A DNA stretch of 64,000 nucleotides from a bacterium. GTDB taxonomy: Bacteria > Elusimicrobiota > Elusimicrobia > Elusimicrobiales > UBA9959. Every line of letters begins with the position of its first letter. The first letter of the stretch is position 1. A program made the position numbers and the translations under genes. The stretch lies in the NCBI GenBank assembly GCA_021786295.1, contig JAJYNO010000030.1, positions 62,001 through 126,000 on the forward strand. The letters run 5' to 3'. This document shows positions 1 through 9,275 of this stretch, in pieces. The notes beneath the pieces were generated by a model. That model was not told the DNA's origin. It searched no databases and saw only the letters and a program-made list of their open reading frames with translations.

Positions 1-771
1 GGCGGCCAGCACAGGAAGGAGGGATATCACCTCTGCGACAGCGAGCACTGCCAGGCCTACCACGGCAAGTACGGAGAGGCGAACACTACCACGCGCGCCG
101 TGATAGATACCGAGGGCGATATCCTGACCTACCACGGCCGCCCCGCTTACGCCTTCTACCACTCCAACTCGGGCGGATGGATACAGGCCTCCAAGGAAGT
201 CACCGGGTGGGGCGCCGTCCCCTACCTGGTCACCAAGCCGGACATCGCCCCCGGCACGACCGAGGCCCCGCTGGACCCGTGGCACTGGCACCTGTGGATA
301 ACCGGGGACCCGCCGGCCAACTGCAACTATCCCGGCTACGAACACGCCTCCAACTTCCGCTGGCTGAAGATCATCCGCGAGAAGGACATGACCTACCGCA
401 TCAACAGGGACTACAAGGTCGGAAAGGTGCTCAACCTGATCCCGCTGCGCCGAGCGCCGTCCGGCAACGTCAACTCGCTGCGCGTAGTGGGCAGTAAGCG
501 CACCATCGATATCGACAAGGAAAACCTAATACGCAACCTACTGGGCTTCAGCTCACTGAAGAGCACGCTGTTCGACCTTGAGGTGGACCGCTTCAAGGAC
601 GGCCGGATACGCAACTTCTGGATCTACGGCGGCGGCTGGGGCCACGGCGTAGGCCTTTGCCAGAGCGGCGCCGCCGGACTCGCCGGCAAGTACGGCCTGA
701 ACTACCGCCAGATACTCCGTTTCTATTTCCCCGGCACCCGCATCAGCCGCATCAAATACGTAAGGAAGTAG
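1..771 (+). CDS. SpoIID/LytB-domain protein, 3' part (5' end outside window)
   Basis: The reading frame is open from base 1, so the N-terminus lies upstream; the ORF-track start at 100 is an internal GTG. Visible residues have the SpoIID/LytB signatures: a CQAYHG block near the start, then an AFYHSNSGG block and a C-terminal GGGWGHGVGLCQSGA block followed by YRQILRFYFPGT. In spore formers SpoIID is a lytic transglycosylase acting on peptidoglycan stripped of stem peptides; in non-sporulating diderms the domain occurs in presumed cell-wall enzymes, so a peptidoglycan role is inferred. The TAG stop (769-771) lies inside the left inverted repeat of the RAYT element, so insertion may have replaced the original C-terminus. 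Confidence 0.85.
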   Translation, partial: GGQHRKEGYHLCDSEHCQAYHGKYGEANTTTRAVIDTEGDILTYHGRPAYAFYHSNSGGWIQASKEVTGWGAVPYLVTKPDIAPGTTEAPLDPWHWHLWITGDPPANCNYPGYEHASNFRWLKIIREKDMTYRINRDYKVGKVLNLIPLRRAPSGNVNSLRVVGSKRTIDIDKENLIRNLLGFSSLKSTLFDLEVDRFKDGRIRNFWIYGGGWGHGVGLCQSGAAGLAGKYGLNYRQILRFYFPGTRISRIKYVRK

Positions 772-798
772 GGACGCTGCTTCCTAACTTCCAAACTT
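765..798 (+). repeat. Left REP-like inverted repeat of the RAYT element
   Basis: This 34-base arm is a perfect reverse complement of 1854-1887. It holds GTAG at 768-771 and the stop codon of the SpoIID-domain gene at 769-771. Confidence 0.85.
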
Positions 799-1752
799 TT
801 TCAGCAGCGCCTTTCCTTTCGCCACCAGCTTGGATACGGCGCCGGAAGTCATTCCCAGTTCGCGCATCAGCTCGCTACCCCCAACGCCAGCGTCCCTGAC
901 GCTGAGATAGCAGTACGCAGCGCGCGCCTGCGCCGGGGCTTTTCCATGGCTATGGCTAAGGATCTCCATTCTGGACACCCCCGTAGACCTTTCCACCTCC
1001 GCCAGCACTTCCGCGCGGCTCTTAAATGCCGGAGCATCTTCCCCTGCGGCTTTCAGGACCGATTCCACGAAGTCACGTCCGCCAAGTATCCGCCGGTCCA
1101 AGGACTTTCGCCCGCCGTCCCCGGAGCCCTTTTGCCGTGAGGTTGAGCCATGCCCGGACGATGACACTGCGCCGCTGAGCTCCATGCTGCCGCTGTCCCC
1201 GGCCCTTTCAAGGACAGCCCGCAGGTAGGCATCCGCCGCCCCCTCCTCTTCCCCGCCGAAGCGGGAAAGGAGCTCATCCCTGTCCAGAATACCGTCACAC
1301 GCACCCGTGAGCGCCGCAGCGTGACCGCACCACCGGTAACCCTTGAGTTCTTCCGGGGTCGCCACCAACCCGCCGCGCAGTGGATTAAGATGTATGTAGG
1401 GGACAGCCTCTTGCAGATATCTTTCCTCACCGCAGATCACGGCCTTGTACCTGTTCTGGAACAGATGCCCGGCTCGCTTGTACTTCAGATTGAAGTGCAC
1501 AGCGTAGCCGGTCATGACGTGGCGCATGATTTCAGACAGCGGCCGCTCCCCGCGCAGCACCAACAGGTGGAAATGGTTCGGCATAAAACACCAGGCAAGG
1601 CATCTGGCGCCGGAATTTTTCAACCATACCGAGACCCTAGTCCGCAAATCTTCACAATCGGCCTCTTCCGAGAAGATGGCTCGACGCTCGATGCCGCGCG
1701 CCATTACGTGATATATCTGGCCGGGCATATCTATCCTGGCTTGTCTTGGCAT
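784..1752 (-). CDS. REP-associated tyrosine transposase (Y1_Tnp/HUH family) with C-terminal HTH
   Basis: The 322-aa product starts MPRQARIDMPGQIYHVMARG, a usual RAYT opening. It has the HUH pair in FMPNHFHLL, a candidate nucleophile Tyr in MTGYAVHFNLKYK, and the Y1-family stretch GHLFQNRYKA. The C-terminal third is an added DNA-binding region with a helix-turn-helix-like segment (SELMRELGMTSGAVSKLV). I chose 1752 over the ORF-track 1788 because GGGGGG sits just upstream and homologues begin there. RAYTs are single-strand DNA endonucleases linked to proliferation of REP palindromes. The frame is intact, so the enzyme may still act. Confidence 0.85.
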   Translation of the reverse strand: MPRQARIDMPGQIYHVMARGIERRAIFSEEADCEDLRTRVSVWLKNSGARCLAWCFMPNHFHLLVLRGERPLSEIMRHVMTGYAVHFNLKYKRAGHLFQNRYKAVICGEERYLQEAVPYIHLNPLRGGLVATPEELKGYRWCGHAAALTGACDGILDRDELLSRFGGEEEGAADAYLRAVLERAGDSGSMELSGAVSSSGHGSTSRQKGSGDGGRKSLDRRILGGRDFVESVLKAAGEDAPAFKSRAEVLAEVERSTGVSRMEILSHSHGKAPAQARAAYCYLSVRDAGVGGSELMRELGMTSGAVSKLVAKGKALLKKFGS

Positions 1753-1784
1753 ATACCCCCCTTTCCCGGGGATATCATAGCAGA

Positions 1785-1812
1785 GCACCCCGACAACTGC
1801 CTGTCGGGGTGC
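1785..1812. repeat. Perfect 11-bp stem hairpin upstream of the transposase gene
   Basis: GCACCCCGACA (1785-1795) and TGTCGGGGTGC (1802-1812) pair perfectly around a 6-nt loop. It lies inside the element, about 33 bases upstream of the transposase start. It could be a folded substrate for the HUH enzyme or a transcript structure. Confidence 0.6.
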
Positions 1813-1853
1813 CGCGCTCTCTCAAGACCGGCCGTGGACAACGCCACAGCTTC

Positions 1854-1887
1854 AAGTTTGGAAGTTAGGAAGCAGCGTCCCTACTTC
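1854..1887 (-). repeat. Right REP-like inverted repeat of the RAYT element
   Basis: This is the perfect reverse complement of 765-798. It contains the TAG stop of korB at 1881-1883 (minus strand). Confidence 0.85.
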
Positions 1888-2879
1888 ATTTCCCAGGCGT
1901 CGGGGCCGGCGAGGAGGGTTTCGAGCTCGTGCTCCTTCGTGTCTCCGACGGCCTTCACGTGGTCGTAGTAGAGCTCCTCGTAGGAGGGCCTGCGCACGGC
2001 GCGCAGCACGCCCATCGGCACCGGGAATTCCGGCTGGGTCAGGCTGCTTACCAGGTAGGCCAGCCCGGGGTTGGTCTCGTCGTAAACAGCGACCTCAGGC
2101 GGCGCCTTGCCGGAGAAGGAGACGATCTCCGGCTTCATGTCCTTTATCACGATGCCCCTGTTCCTGTCCTTGCCGAACACCAGCGGCTTGCCGTGCTCCA
2201 CGCGCAGCAGCATATCATCGCGCAGGGCCTGGTCCTTCAGCGGCTCGAACTCCTTGTCCGAGAACGGCACGCACTTCTGCAGGATCTCAACGAAGGCCGT
2301 GCCTTCGTGCCTCGCCGCCCTCTCCAGTATAGCGGTGGTGCCGGCTATGTCGTTGTCCAGTCCGCGCGCGACGAACGTGCAGCCCAGGCCGACGGCGAAA
2401 CTGGCCGGGTTGAAGGGGTAGTCTATCGAGCCCAGCGGCGTGGTCTTGGTCTTGGTCCCCGGCTGGGTGGTCGGGGAGGCCTGGCCCTTCGTCAGCGCGT
2501 AGATGCGGTTGTTGAACAGCACGATCTTCAGCCCTATGTTGCGGCGTATCGCGTGCAGCATGTGGTTGCCGCCTATCGAGAGGCCGTCGCCGTCGCCGGT
2601 CACCACCCAGACCGCGAGCTCCGGATTGGCCAGCTTGACGCCGGTGGCCACGGCGGCCGCGCGGCCGTGGATCGAATGGAAGCCGTACGTGCTGACGTAG
2701 TACGGGAAGCGGCTGGAGCAGCCGATGCCGGAGATCACCGCGTACTTCTCGTGGGGCAGGCCCATGCCGGCCATCACCTTCTGCATCATGTTAAGGATGG
2801 CGAAATTGCCGCAGCCCGGGCACCACTTGACCGGGAGATTGGAGGAGAAATCCTTGGCCGTAAGCTTAGCGTTTTCCAT
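1881..2879 (-). CDS. korB: 2-oxoacid (2-oxoglutarate):ferredoxin oxidoreductase, beta subunit
   Basis: This 332-aa subunit binds thiamine pyrophosphate and completes the KorAB enzyme, which interconverts 2-oxoglutarate plus CoA and succinyl-CoA plus CO2 with ferredoxin. The N-terminal WCPGCGNF block and GIGCSSRFPYY are family signatures. The TPP/Mg motif is VVTGDGDGLSIGGNH followed by NNRIYALTKGQASPTT. It follows korA with a 1-base gap, so the two are co-transcribed. The 2-oxoglutarate preference is inferred from sequence type and the adjacent sucCD. Its stop codon lies within the right arm of the RAYT element, so the extreme C-terminus may be element-derived. Confidence 0.88.
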   Translation of the reverse strand: MENAKLTAKDFSSNLPVKWCPGCGNFAILNMMQKVMAGMGLPHEKYAVISGIGCSSRFPYYVSTYGFHSIHGRAAAVATGVKLANPELAVWVVTGDGDGLSIGGNHMLHAIRRNIGLKIVLFNNRIYALTKGQASPTTQPGTKTKTTPLGSIDYPFNPASFAVGLGCTFVARGLDNDIAGTTAILERAARHEGTAFVEILQKCVPFSDKEFEPLKDQALRDDMLLRVEHGKPLVFGKDRNRGIVIKDMKPEIVSFSGKAPPEVAVYDETNPGLAYLVSSLTQPEFPVPMGVLRAVRRPSYEELYYDHVKAVGDTKEHELETLLAGPDAWEMK

Positions 2880-2880
2880 G

Positions 2881-4734
2881 TCAGTTCCCTCTCAGGACCT
2901 CCTTTATCTTCTCGAGCACTTCGTCGGAGTTCAGCGGCTGGCCCTGCACCTTGTTCAGGCCAAGCGGTTCTACCATGTACTCCGAGCGCAAGAGCATGCG
3001 CAGCTGCCCGGTATTCTCCTCCGGCACCAGCACCTTCCGGAAACGGCGCATCGCGGCGCCAAGGTCCGGCGGCAGCGGGAAGATGTTGCGGATATGGACC
3101 GAGGACACGCTGATGCCCTCGCGCCTGGCCTTGGAGACGGCGGAGGTTATAGCCCCGTACGTCGAACCCCAGCCCACGACGAGCAGCTCGCCCTCCGGCT
3201 GCCCGTATATCCTGGTCTGAGGTATCTCCTTGACCACGCGGCGAACCTTCTCGGCGCGCAGCTGGGTCATCCTCTCGTGATTCTCGGCGTCGTAGCTGAT
3301 GGCTCCGGTAACGTCCTGCTTCTCCAAACCGCCTATGCGGTGCTCGTAGCCCTTGAGCCCCGGCCACACCCAGGGCCTGGCCAGCGTCTCCGGGTCGCGC
3401 ATGAACGGCTTATAGTCCCCCGGCCCGGGGCGCGGCGGCAGTTCGAACTTCGGCAGCTCCGAGAGCTTAGGGATGCGGAACGGCTCCGAGCCGTTGGAAA
3501 GGTAGGAGTTGGTCAGCACTACGACCGGCGTCATGTACTTGACGGCTATGCGCGCGGCCTCGAGCGTCGTATGGAAGCAGTCGGCCGGGCTGGAGGCGGC
3601 CAGCACGACCAGCGGGCTCTCGCCGTGGCGGCCGTAAACGGCCTGCAGCAGGTCCGACTGCTCGGTCTTCGTGGGCAGGCCGGTGGAGGGTCCGCCGCGC
3701 TGCACGTCCACTATCACCATCGGCAGCTCGGCTATCACGCCCAGCCCCAGGGCCTCCGCCTTAAGCGACAGGCCCGGACCGCTGGTGCCGGTGGCGGCCA
3801 GCTCGCCGGCGAAAGCGGCGCCTATCGTGGAGCAGACCGCGGCTATCTCGTCCTCGGCCTGGAAGATCACCACGTCGTTGGAGCGGTGCTTGGCCAGAGT
3901 GTGCAGGATCTCCGAGGCCGGCGTTATCGGGTAGGAGCCGTAATAGAGTTTCTTCTTGAGCAGCTTGGCCGCGGTGATCAGCGCGTAGGCCGCGGCCTCG
4001 TTGCCGGTGAGGTTGCGGTACTTGCCCGGGGTCACCGCGCTCTTTTTCGCCTGGAAGCGGGCGTCGAAGATCTCCGTGGTCTCGGCGTAATCGTAGCCGG
4101 CCTCCAGCACCTTGGCGTTGGCCGCCGCGATCTCCGGGGCCTTCTTGAACTTGTTCTCTATCCACTCCTTGGTGGACTCCAGCGGCAGGCCGTACATCCA
4201 GTACAGGATGCCGAGCATGTAGAAGTTCTTGCACTTGAGGACCTGCGGCTTGGGCAGGCCGGAGTCCTTCAGCGTGTTCTCCGTCATCGTATTGGCCGGG
4301 ACGGCTATCACGCGGTAATTGTCCAGCGTCCCGTCCTCGAGCGGGTTGGCGGCGTAGCCCGCCTTCTCCAGCGCGGCAGGCACGAAAGCGTCGGAATTGG
4401 CCACGATGATGGACCCCTTCTCGAGGCTCTTGAGATTGACGGCCAAGGCCGCCGGGTTCATGACCACCAGCACGTCCGGCCTGTTGCCCGGGGTAAGCAC
4501 GGACTCGTCGCCGAAGCTGATCTGGAAACCGCTGACGCCGGCCAGCGACCCGGCGGGGGCTCGTATCTCGGCCGGGTAGTCCGGCAGGGTGCTGAGCTCG
4601 TTGCCGGCCACGGCCGTGGCGTTGGCGAAGCGGCTGCCCACCAGCTGTATGCCGTCTCCCGAGTCTCCGGCAAAGCGCACTGTGACCGAGCTCAACTCGC
4701 TGACGTTCACGTTTCTGCTCTTTGGTTTGGTCAT
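2881..4734 (-). CDS. korA: 2-oxoacid (2-oxoglutarate):ferredoxin oxidoreductase, fused gamma-alpha subunit
   Basis: The 617-aa protein joins an N-terminal gamma domain (about residues 10-190, with FAGDSGDGIQLVGS and a PAEIRAPAG stretch) to the alpha/pyrimidine-binding domain (about 220-580, with YPITPASEILH and GTSGPGLSLKAEALGLG) and a transketolase-C-like end (VPEENTGQLRMLLRSEYM). This fused form is common in bacterial and archaeal KorA. Together with KorB it would run oxidatively or, with low-potential ferredoxin, reductively. The start has GAGAGG 10 bases upstream. It heads the korAB operon, divergent from sucCD. Confidence 0.88.
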   Translation of the reverse strand: MTKPKSRNVNVSELSSVTVRFAGDSGDGIQLVGSRFANATAVAGNELSTLPDYPAEIRAPAGSLAGVSGFQISFGDESVLTPGNRPDVLVVMNPAALAVNLKSLEKGSIIVANSDAFVPAALEKAGYAANPLEDGTLDNYRVIAVPANTMTENTLKDSGLPKPQVLKCKNFYMLGILYWMYGLPLESTKEWIENKFKKAPEIAAANAKVLEAGYDYAETTEIFDARFQAKKSAVTPGKYRNLTGNEAAAYALITAAKLLKKKLYYGSYPITPASEILHTLAKHRSNDVVIFQAEDEIAAVCSTIGAAFAGELAATGTSGPGLSLKAEALGLGVIAELPMVIVDVQRGGPSTGLPTKTEQSDLLQAVYGRHGESPLVVLAASSPADCFHTTLEAARIAVKYMTPVVVLTNSYLSNGSEPFRIPKLSELPKFELPPRPGPGDYKPFMRDPETLARPWVWPGLKGYEHRIGGLEKQDVTGAISYDAENHERMTQLRAEKVRRVVKEIPQTRIYGQPEGELLVVGWGSTYGAITSAVSKARREGISVSSVHIRNIFPLPPDLGAAMRRFRKVLVPEENTGQLRMLLRSEYMVEPLGLNKVQGQPLNSDEVLEKIKEVLRGN

Positions 4735-4804
4735 TTCTAGGGAACCTCTCTGGCCTTAAAAGCGGGAAAATCCGGGCCCTTCGGGGCTGGACTTTACGTC
4801 CTGA

Positions 4805-4810
4805 ATTATA
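4805..4810 (-). promoter_or_regulatory. Candidate -10 for korAB in the korA-sucC divergent region
   Basis: The minus strand reads TATAAT at 4810-4805, in an AT-rich island within an otherwise GC-rich 162-base spacer. A TTGAAC lies upstream, but at 20-nt spacing, so the -35 is uncertain. No clear plus-strand promoter for sucC was found. Confidence 0.4.
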
Positions 4811-4896
4811 CTACAAATTATCTTAACGGGGTTCAAACCCGCGCCCGGCGCCGGACAAAGGGCGGGCTTTGGCGCCGCGGCAGACCTGGAGGACCG

Positions 4897-6057
<1,161 letters not shown>

Positions 6058-6061
6058 CGAC

Positions 6062-6970
6062 ATGTCCATACTTTTGAACAAGAAGACCAAACTGATAGTG
6101 CACGGTTTCACCGGCGCGCAGGGCTCCTTCCACGCCCAGCAATGCCTCGAGTACGGTTCCGACATCGTCGGCGGCGTCACGCCGGGCAAAGGCGGCGCCG
6201 AACACCTCGGCAAGCCGGTCTTCAACACCGCCCGCGACGCCGTCAAGGCCACCGGCGCCGACGCGTCCCTGATCTTCGTCCCTCCGCCTTACGCCGCGGA
6301 CTCGATACTGGAGGCCGCCGACGCCGGCCTCTCCGTCATCATCTGCATCACCGAGGGCATACCCGTGATGGACATGGTCCGCGTCAAGAAGCGCCTCACC
6401 GCCCTACGCAACGCAGGCCGCGACGTGACCCTTGTCGGCCCCAACTGCCCCGGCGTCATCACCCCCGGCGAGTGCAAGGCCGGCATCATGCCGGGCTACA
6501 TCCACAAGAAGGGCTCCGTGGGCATAGTCTCGCGCTCCGGCACCCTGACCTACGAGGCCGTCTGGCAGGTGACCAGCCAGGGCCTGGGGCAGAGCACCGT
6601 AGTCGGCATAGGCGGCGATCCCGTGCAGGGGATGAACTTCCTGGACGCGCTCAAGCTCTTCCAGGCCGACCCGCAGACAGAGGCCGTCATCATGATAGGC
6701 GAGATCGGCGGCTCCGCCGAGGAGGACGCGGCCAGGTACATCAAGAAGGAAATGACCAAGCCCGTCTTCGGCTTCGTCGCCGGCAAGACCGCGCCCCCCG
6801 GCCGCCGCATGGGCCACGCCGGCGCCATCGTGGAAGGCGGCTCCGGCACCCACGCCTCCAAAGTGGAGGCCCTGAAGAAAGCCGGCGTCACCGTGGTGGA
6901 CAACCTCTCCGAGATAGGCGGGGCGGTGGCCGCGAAGCTCAAGCCGAAGGCCAAGGCGGCTGGCAGGTAG
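6062..6970 (+). CDS. sucD: Succinyl-CoA synthetase, alpha subunit
   Basis: The 302-aa protein has the N-terminal CoA-binding Rossmann fold ([24 protein letters not shown]), the TEGIPVMDM and [20 protein letters not shown] blocks, and the phospho-histidine loop [12 protein letters not shown] near residue 255. The phosphohistidine carries phosphate between succinyl-phosphate and nucleotide on SucC. It is spaced 4 bases from sucC and is followed by a hairpin with a T-run. Confidence 0.95.
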   Translation: MSILLNKKTKLIVHGFTGAQGSFHAQQCLEYGSDIVGGVTPGKGGAEHLGKPVFNTARDAVKATGADASLIFVPPPYAADSILEAADAGLSVIICITEGIPVMDMVRVKKRLTALRNAGRDVTLVGPNCPGVITPGECKAGIMPGYIHKKGSVGIVSRSGTLTYEAVWQVTSQGLGQSTVVGIGGDPVQGMNFLDALKLFQADPQTEAVIMIGEIGGSAEEDAARYIKKEMTKPVFGFVAGKTAPPGRRMGHAGAIVEGGSGTHASKVEALKKAGVTVVDNLSEIGGAVAAKLKPKAKAAGR

Positions 6971-6986
6971 ACGGGGAAAGGGAGGA

Positions 6987-7020
6987 GCCCGCGGGAGCAT
7001 CCGCGCCGGCGGGCCCTTTT
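6987..7020 (+). terminator. GC hairpin with TTTT between sucD and the corA-like gene
   Basis: GCCCGC (6987-6992) pairs with GCGGGC (7009-7014), followed by CCTTTT. A competing inner stem is CGCGG/CCGCG. The T-run ends one base before the ATG at 7022, so it may act as an intrinsic terminator for sucCD or as an attenuator in front of the next gene. Confidence 0.45.
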
Positions 7021-7021
7021 G

Positions 7022-7945
7022 ATGATCACGAAATACCGCATCCGGGACCGCCGGCTCACGCCGGCGGAGGATGGCGCCCAGGTCTGGGTGGTGACAGCCC
7101 CGACCGAAGACGAGAAGAAGAGGCTGCTCGCCGACTTCAGCATCGACGAGCACACCTTCAGCTCCGCGTTCGACCCCGAGGAGCCGGCGCGTCTGGAGAC
7201 CGAGCCAGACCATCTCGCGCTGATCTTCAAGCGCCCCAAGAACTACTCCTCCAAGGACCATTTCCTGTTCAAGGTAACGTCGATGGGCCTGTTCCTGTTC
7301 GGGGACAGGCTGGTGCTGGCGCTGCCCGAGGACGTCAGCATGTTCTCGGGCAAGTACTTCAAGCAGGTCTCGGGCATACGCGAGGTGTTCCTGAAGCTGA
7401 TTTATAATTCCATCTTCCATTTCATGGAACACCTGAAGGTCATCAGCATGATCTCCGACGAGCTCGAGGCCAAGATCACCTACTCGATGGAGAACAAGCA
7501 CCTGATCAACATGTTCACGCTGGAGAAGAGCCTGGTCTACTACGTCAACGCGATCACCGCCAACACGGGCGTGATAGAGCGCCTCAAGCACGCGGCCGGA
7601 AAGGCAGGTTTCAGCCAGCGCAGCGTCGAGTTCATGGACGACATCATGATAGAGAACCAGCAGTGCTACAGGCAGGCCTCCATCTACTCCAACATCTTCG
7701 CGTCGCTCGTCGGCGCGCGCGCCTCCATCGTCAGCAACAACCTGAACATCCTGATGAAGAACCTCAACGCCGTCGTCATAGCCGTGGCCGTCCCGAGCTT
7801 CTTCGCCGGAGTGGGCGGCATGTCCGAGCTGTACGCGATAACCGGCATCCGCGACCCGAAGGTGGCCTATCCGGTCTTCCTGTTCGCGATGCTGCTGCTG
7901 GGGTGGATCACGTTCGTACTCATAAAACGCCTGGAGAAGCATTGA
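7022..7945 (+). CDS. CorA-like divalent-cation transporter with GMS instead of GMN
   Basis: The 307-aa protein has the CorA plan: a soluble alpha/beta N-terminal domain, a long helical stalk (about 130-240) and two C-terminal membrane segments (about 245-265 and 285-303). CorA proteins carry a GMN tripeptide at the pore entrance; here the position reads GGMSELY (GMS at about 266-268), and the loop before TM2 is TGIRDPKVAYP. Variants of GMN occur in divergent branches such as ZntB, so ion and direction are uncertain. The ORF-track TTG at 7019 is replaced by ATG 7022. No Shine-Dalgarno is visible; the start abuts a hairpin. Confidence 0.8.
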   Translation: MITKYRIRDRRLTPAEDGAQVWVVTAPTEDEKKRLLADFSIDEHTFSSAFDPEEPARLETEPDHLALIFKRPKNYSSKDHFLFKVTSMGLFLFGDRLVLALPEDVSMFSGKYFKQVSGIREVFLKLIYNSIFHFMEHLKVISMISDELEAKITYSMENKHLINMFTLEKSLVYYVNAITANTGVIERLKHAAGKAGFSQRSVEFMDDIMIENQQCYRQASIYSNIFASLVGARASIVSNNLNILMKNLNAVVIAVAVPSFFAGVGGMSELYAITGIRDPKVAYPVFLFAMLLLGWITFVLIKRLEKH

Positions 7946-7949
7946 CGCC

Positions 7950-9275
7950 ATGCCTAAACTGTTCATCGTCTCGCTGGGCTGCCCGAAGAACCTTTCCGAT
8001 TCCGAGGTAATGGCCGGGGAGCTGGCCGCGGCCGGTTGGGAGCTGGTCCCCTCCGAGGAGGGCGCCGACGCCGCGCTGCTCAACACCTGCGCCTTTCTGG
8101 GCTCCGCGGTCGGGGAATCGGAGGGCGAGATACGCCGCCTGCTGCGCCTGAAGGCCCGCGGCAGGCTCTCCAAGGTCCTGGTGGCGGGCTGCCTGGTGGA
8201 GCGGGAGAAGGAGGCCCTGCTCGAGAAATTCCCCGGCATAGACGCGCTGGTGGGGGTCAACGCGCTTTCCATGGCCGCCGAGGCGATAGAGGCCGGCAGG
8301 AGCTGTATCCCGGCCTCCGCTACCCGCATAGACTCCCCGCGCGTGAAAGCCCGGCTGACCGCCCCCCACAGCGCCTACCTGAAGATAGCCGACGGCTGCG
8401 GGAACCGCTGCGCCTATTGCCTGATCCCGTCCCTGCGAGGCCCTTTCCGCTCCAAGCCGTTCGAGTCGGTCCTGCAAGAGGCCGCCCGGCTGGCCGAGAG
8501 CGGCGCCGTGGAGATCTCGCTGATAGCGCAGGACACCACCTCCTACGGCCAGGACCTCTACGGGAGGCCGCGCCTCGCAGGGCTGCTGAAAGAACTGGTA
8601 AAGATACAAGGCGTACGCTGGTGGCGGCTGATGTACGTCTACCCCGAGCGGGTGAGCAAAGAACTGATCGGGGTGATGAAGGCCAACAGGAGCGTCGTCC
8701 GCTACCTGGACATGCCGCTGCAGCATATATCCGACCCTGTTCTCAGGCGCATGAACCGCTCCTCCACCTCCGCCTCCATAAAAGCGAAGATCGAGGAGCT
8801 GCGCCGGGCCATGCCGGACATCGCGCTGCGCACCAATTTCATAGTGGGCTTCCCCGGCGAGACCGCGGAGGATTTCGAGGAGCTGGCGGCCTTCGTCAAG
8901 GAGGCGCGCTTCTCCGGGGTGGGCGTATTCAAGTACTCGCGAGAGAAAGGCACGCCCGCCGCGGACATGCCGGACCAGGTCCCCGAGAGGATCAAGACCG
9001 AACGGGCCGAGGCTCTGGTGCGCGTTCAGAGCGAGGTGGTGGACGGCATCAACGCCGCCCTGAAAGGGAAGACCGTGGAAGTGCTTATGGATTCCCCGAA
9101 GTTCGGCCGCACCTACCGCGATGCGCCCGACATCGACGGCCACGTCGAGGTGGAGGTCCCGGAAGGTTCACGTCCCCCGAAGGCCGGCGACATAGTGAAG
9201 GCCAGGATCACCGGCGCCGCCGGCTACCTGCGCGCAGGGACGCTGCTTCCTAACTTCCCAACTCGTCAAAGTTAG
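7950..9275 (+). CDS. rimO: Ribosomal protein S12 methylthiotransferase
   Basis: This 441-aa radical SAM enzyme adds a methylthio group to the conserved aspartate of S12. The N-terminal UPF0004 domain carries three cluster cysteines (C11 in SLGCPKN, C47, C81). The radical SAM cluster is C150-x3-C154-x2-C157 in DGCGNRCAYC. The C-terminal TRAM domain covers about 375-435. SLGCPKNLSDSE favours RimO over MiaB. The ATG lies 4 bases after the corA-like stop. The last residues (GTLLPNFPTRQS) are encoded by a REP-like hairpin copy, so the natural C-terminus appears to have been replaced by repeat sequence. Confidence 0.92.
   Translation: MPKLFIVSLGCPKNLSDSEVMAGELAAAGWELVPSEEGADAALLNTCAFLGSAVGESEGEIRRLLRLKARGRLSKVLVAGCLVEREKEALLEKFPGIDALVGVNALSMAAEAIEAGRSCIPASATRIDSPRVKARLTAPHSAYLKIADGCGNRCAYCLIPSLRGPFRSKPFESVLQEAARLAESGAVEISLIAQDTTSYGQDLYGRPRLAGLLKELVKIQGVRWWRLMYVYPERVSKELIGVMKANRSVVRYLDMPLQHISDPVLRRMNRSSTSASIKAKIEELRRAMPDIALRTNFIVGFPGETAEDFEELAAFVKEARFSGVGVFKYSREKGTPAADMPDQVPERIKTERAEALVRVQSEVVDGINAALKGKTVEVLMDSPKFGRTYRDAPDIDGHVEVEVPEGSRPPKAGDIVKARITGAAGYLRAGTLLPNFPTRQS

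Larger units (their letters stand above)
765..1887. mobile_element. RAYT/IS200-like element bounded by perfect 34-bp inverted repeats
   Basis: Bases 765-798 and 1854-1887 are perfect reverse complements (arm core TAGGGACGCTGCTTCCTAAC) and flank a single Y1-transposase gene. Each arm begins with GTAG, the tetranucleotide found at the foot of REP hairpins recognised by REP-associated tyrosine transposases. The arms contain the TAG stops of both flanking genes. No target duplication is seen, as expected for HUH transposases. A diverged hairpin copy of the arm pair lies at the end of rimO. Confidence 0.75.

Noticed and set aside
755-1895. Target-site duplication around the RAYT element
   Set aside because: The bases outside the arms (left AAG, right CTT) simply extend the inverted repeat; no direct repeat is seen, as expected for an HUH transposase.
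2725-4740. 671-aa plus-strand ORF opposite korA
   Set aside because: It is an antisense shadow of korA with low-complexity Arg/Gly/His composition and no family features; GC-rich genes commonly give such ORFs.
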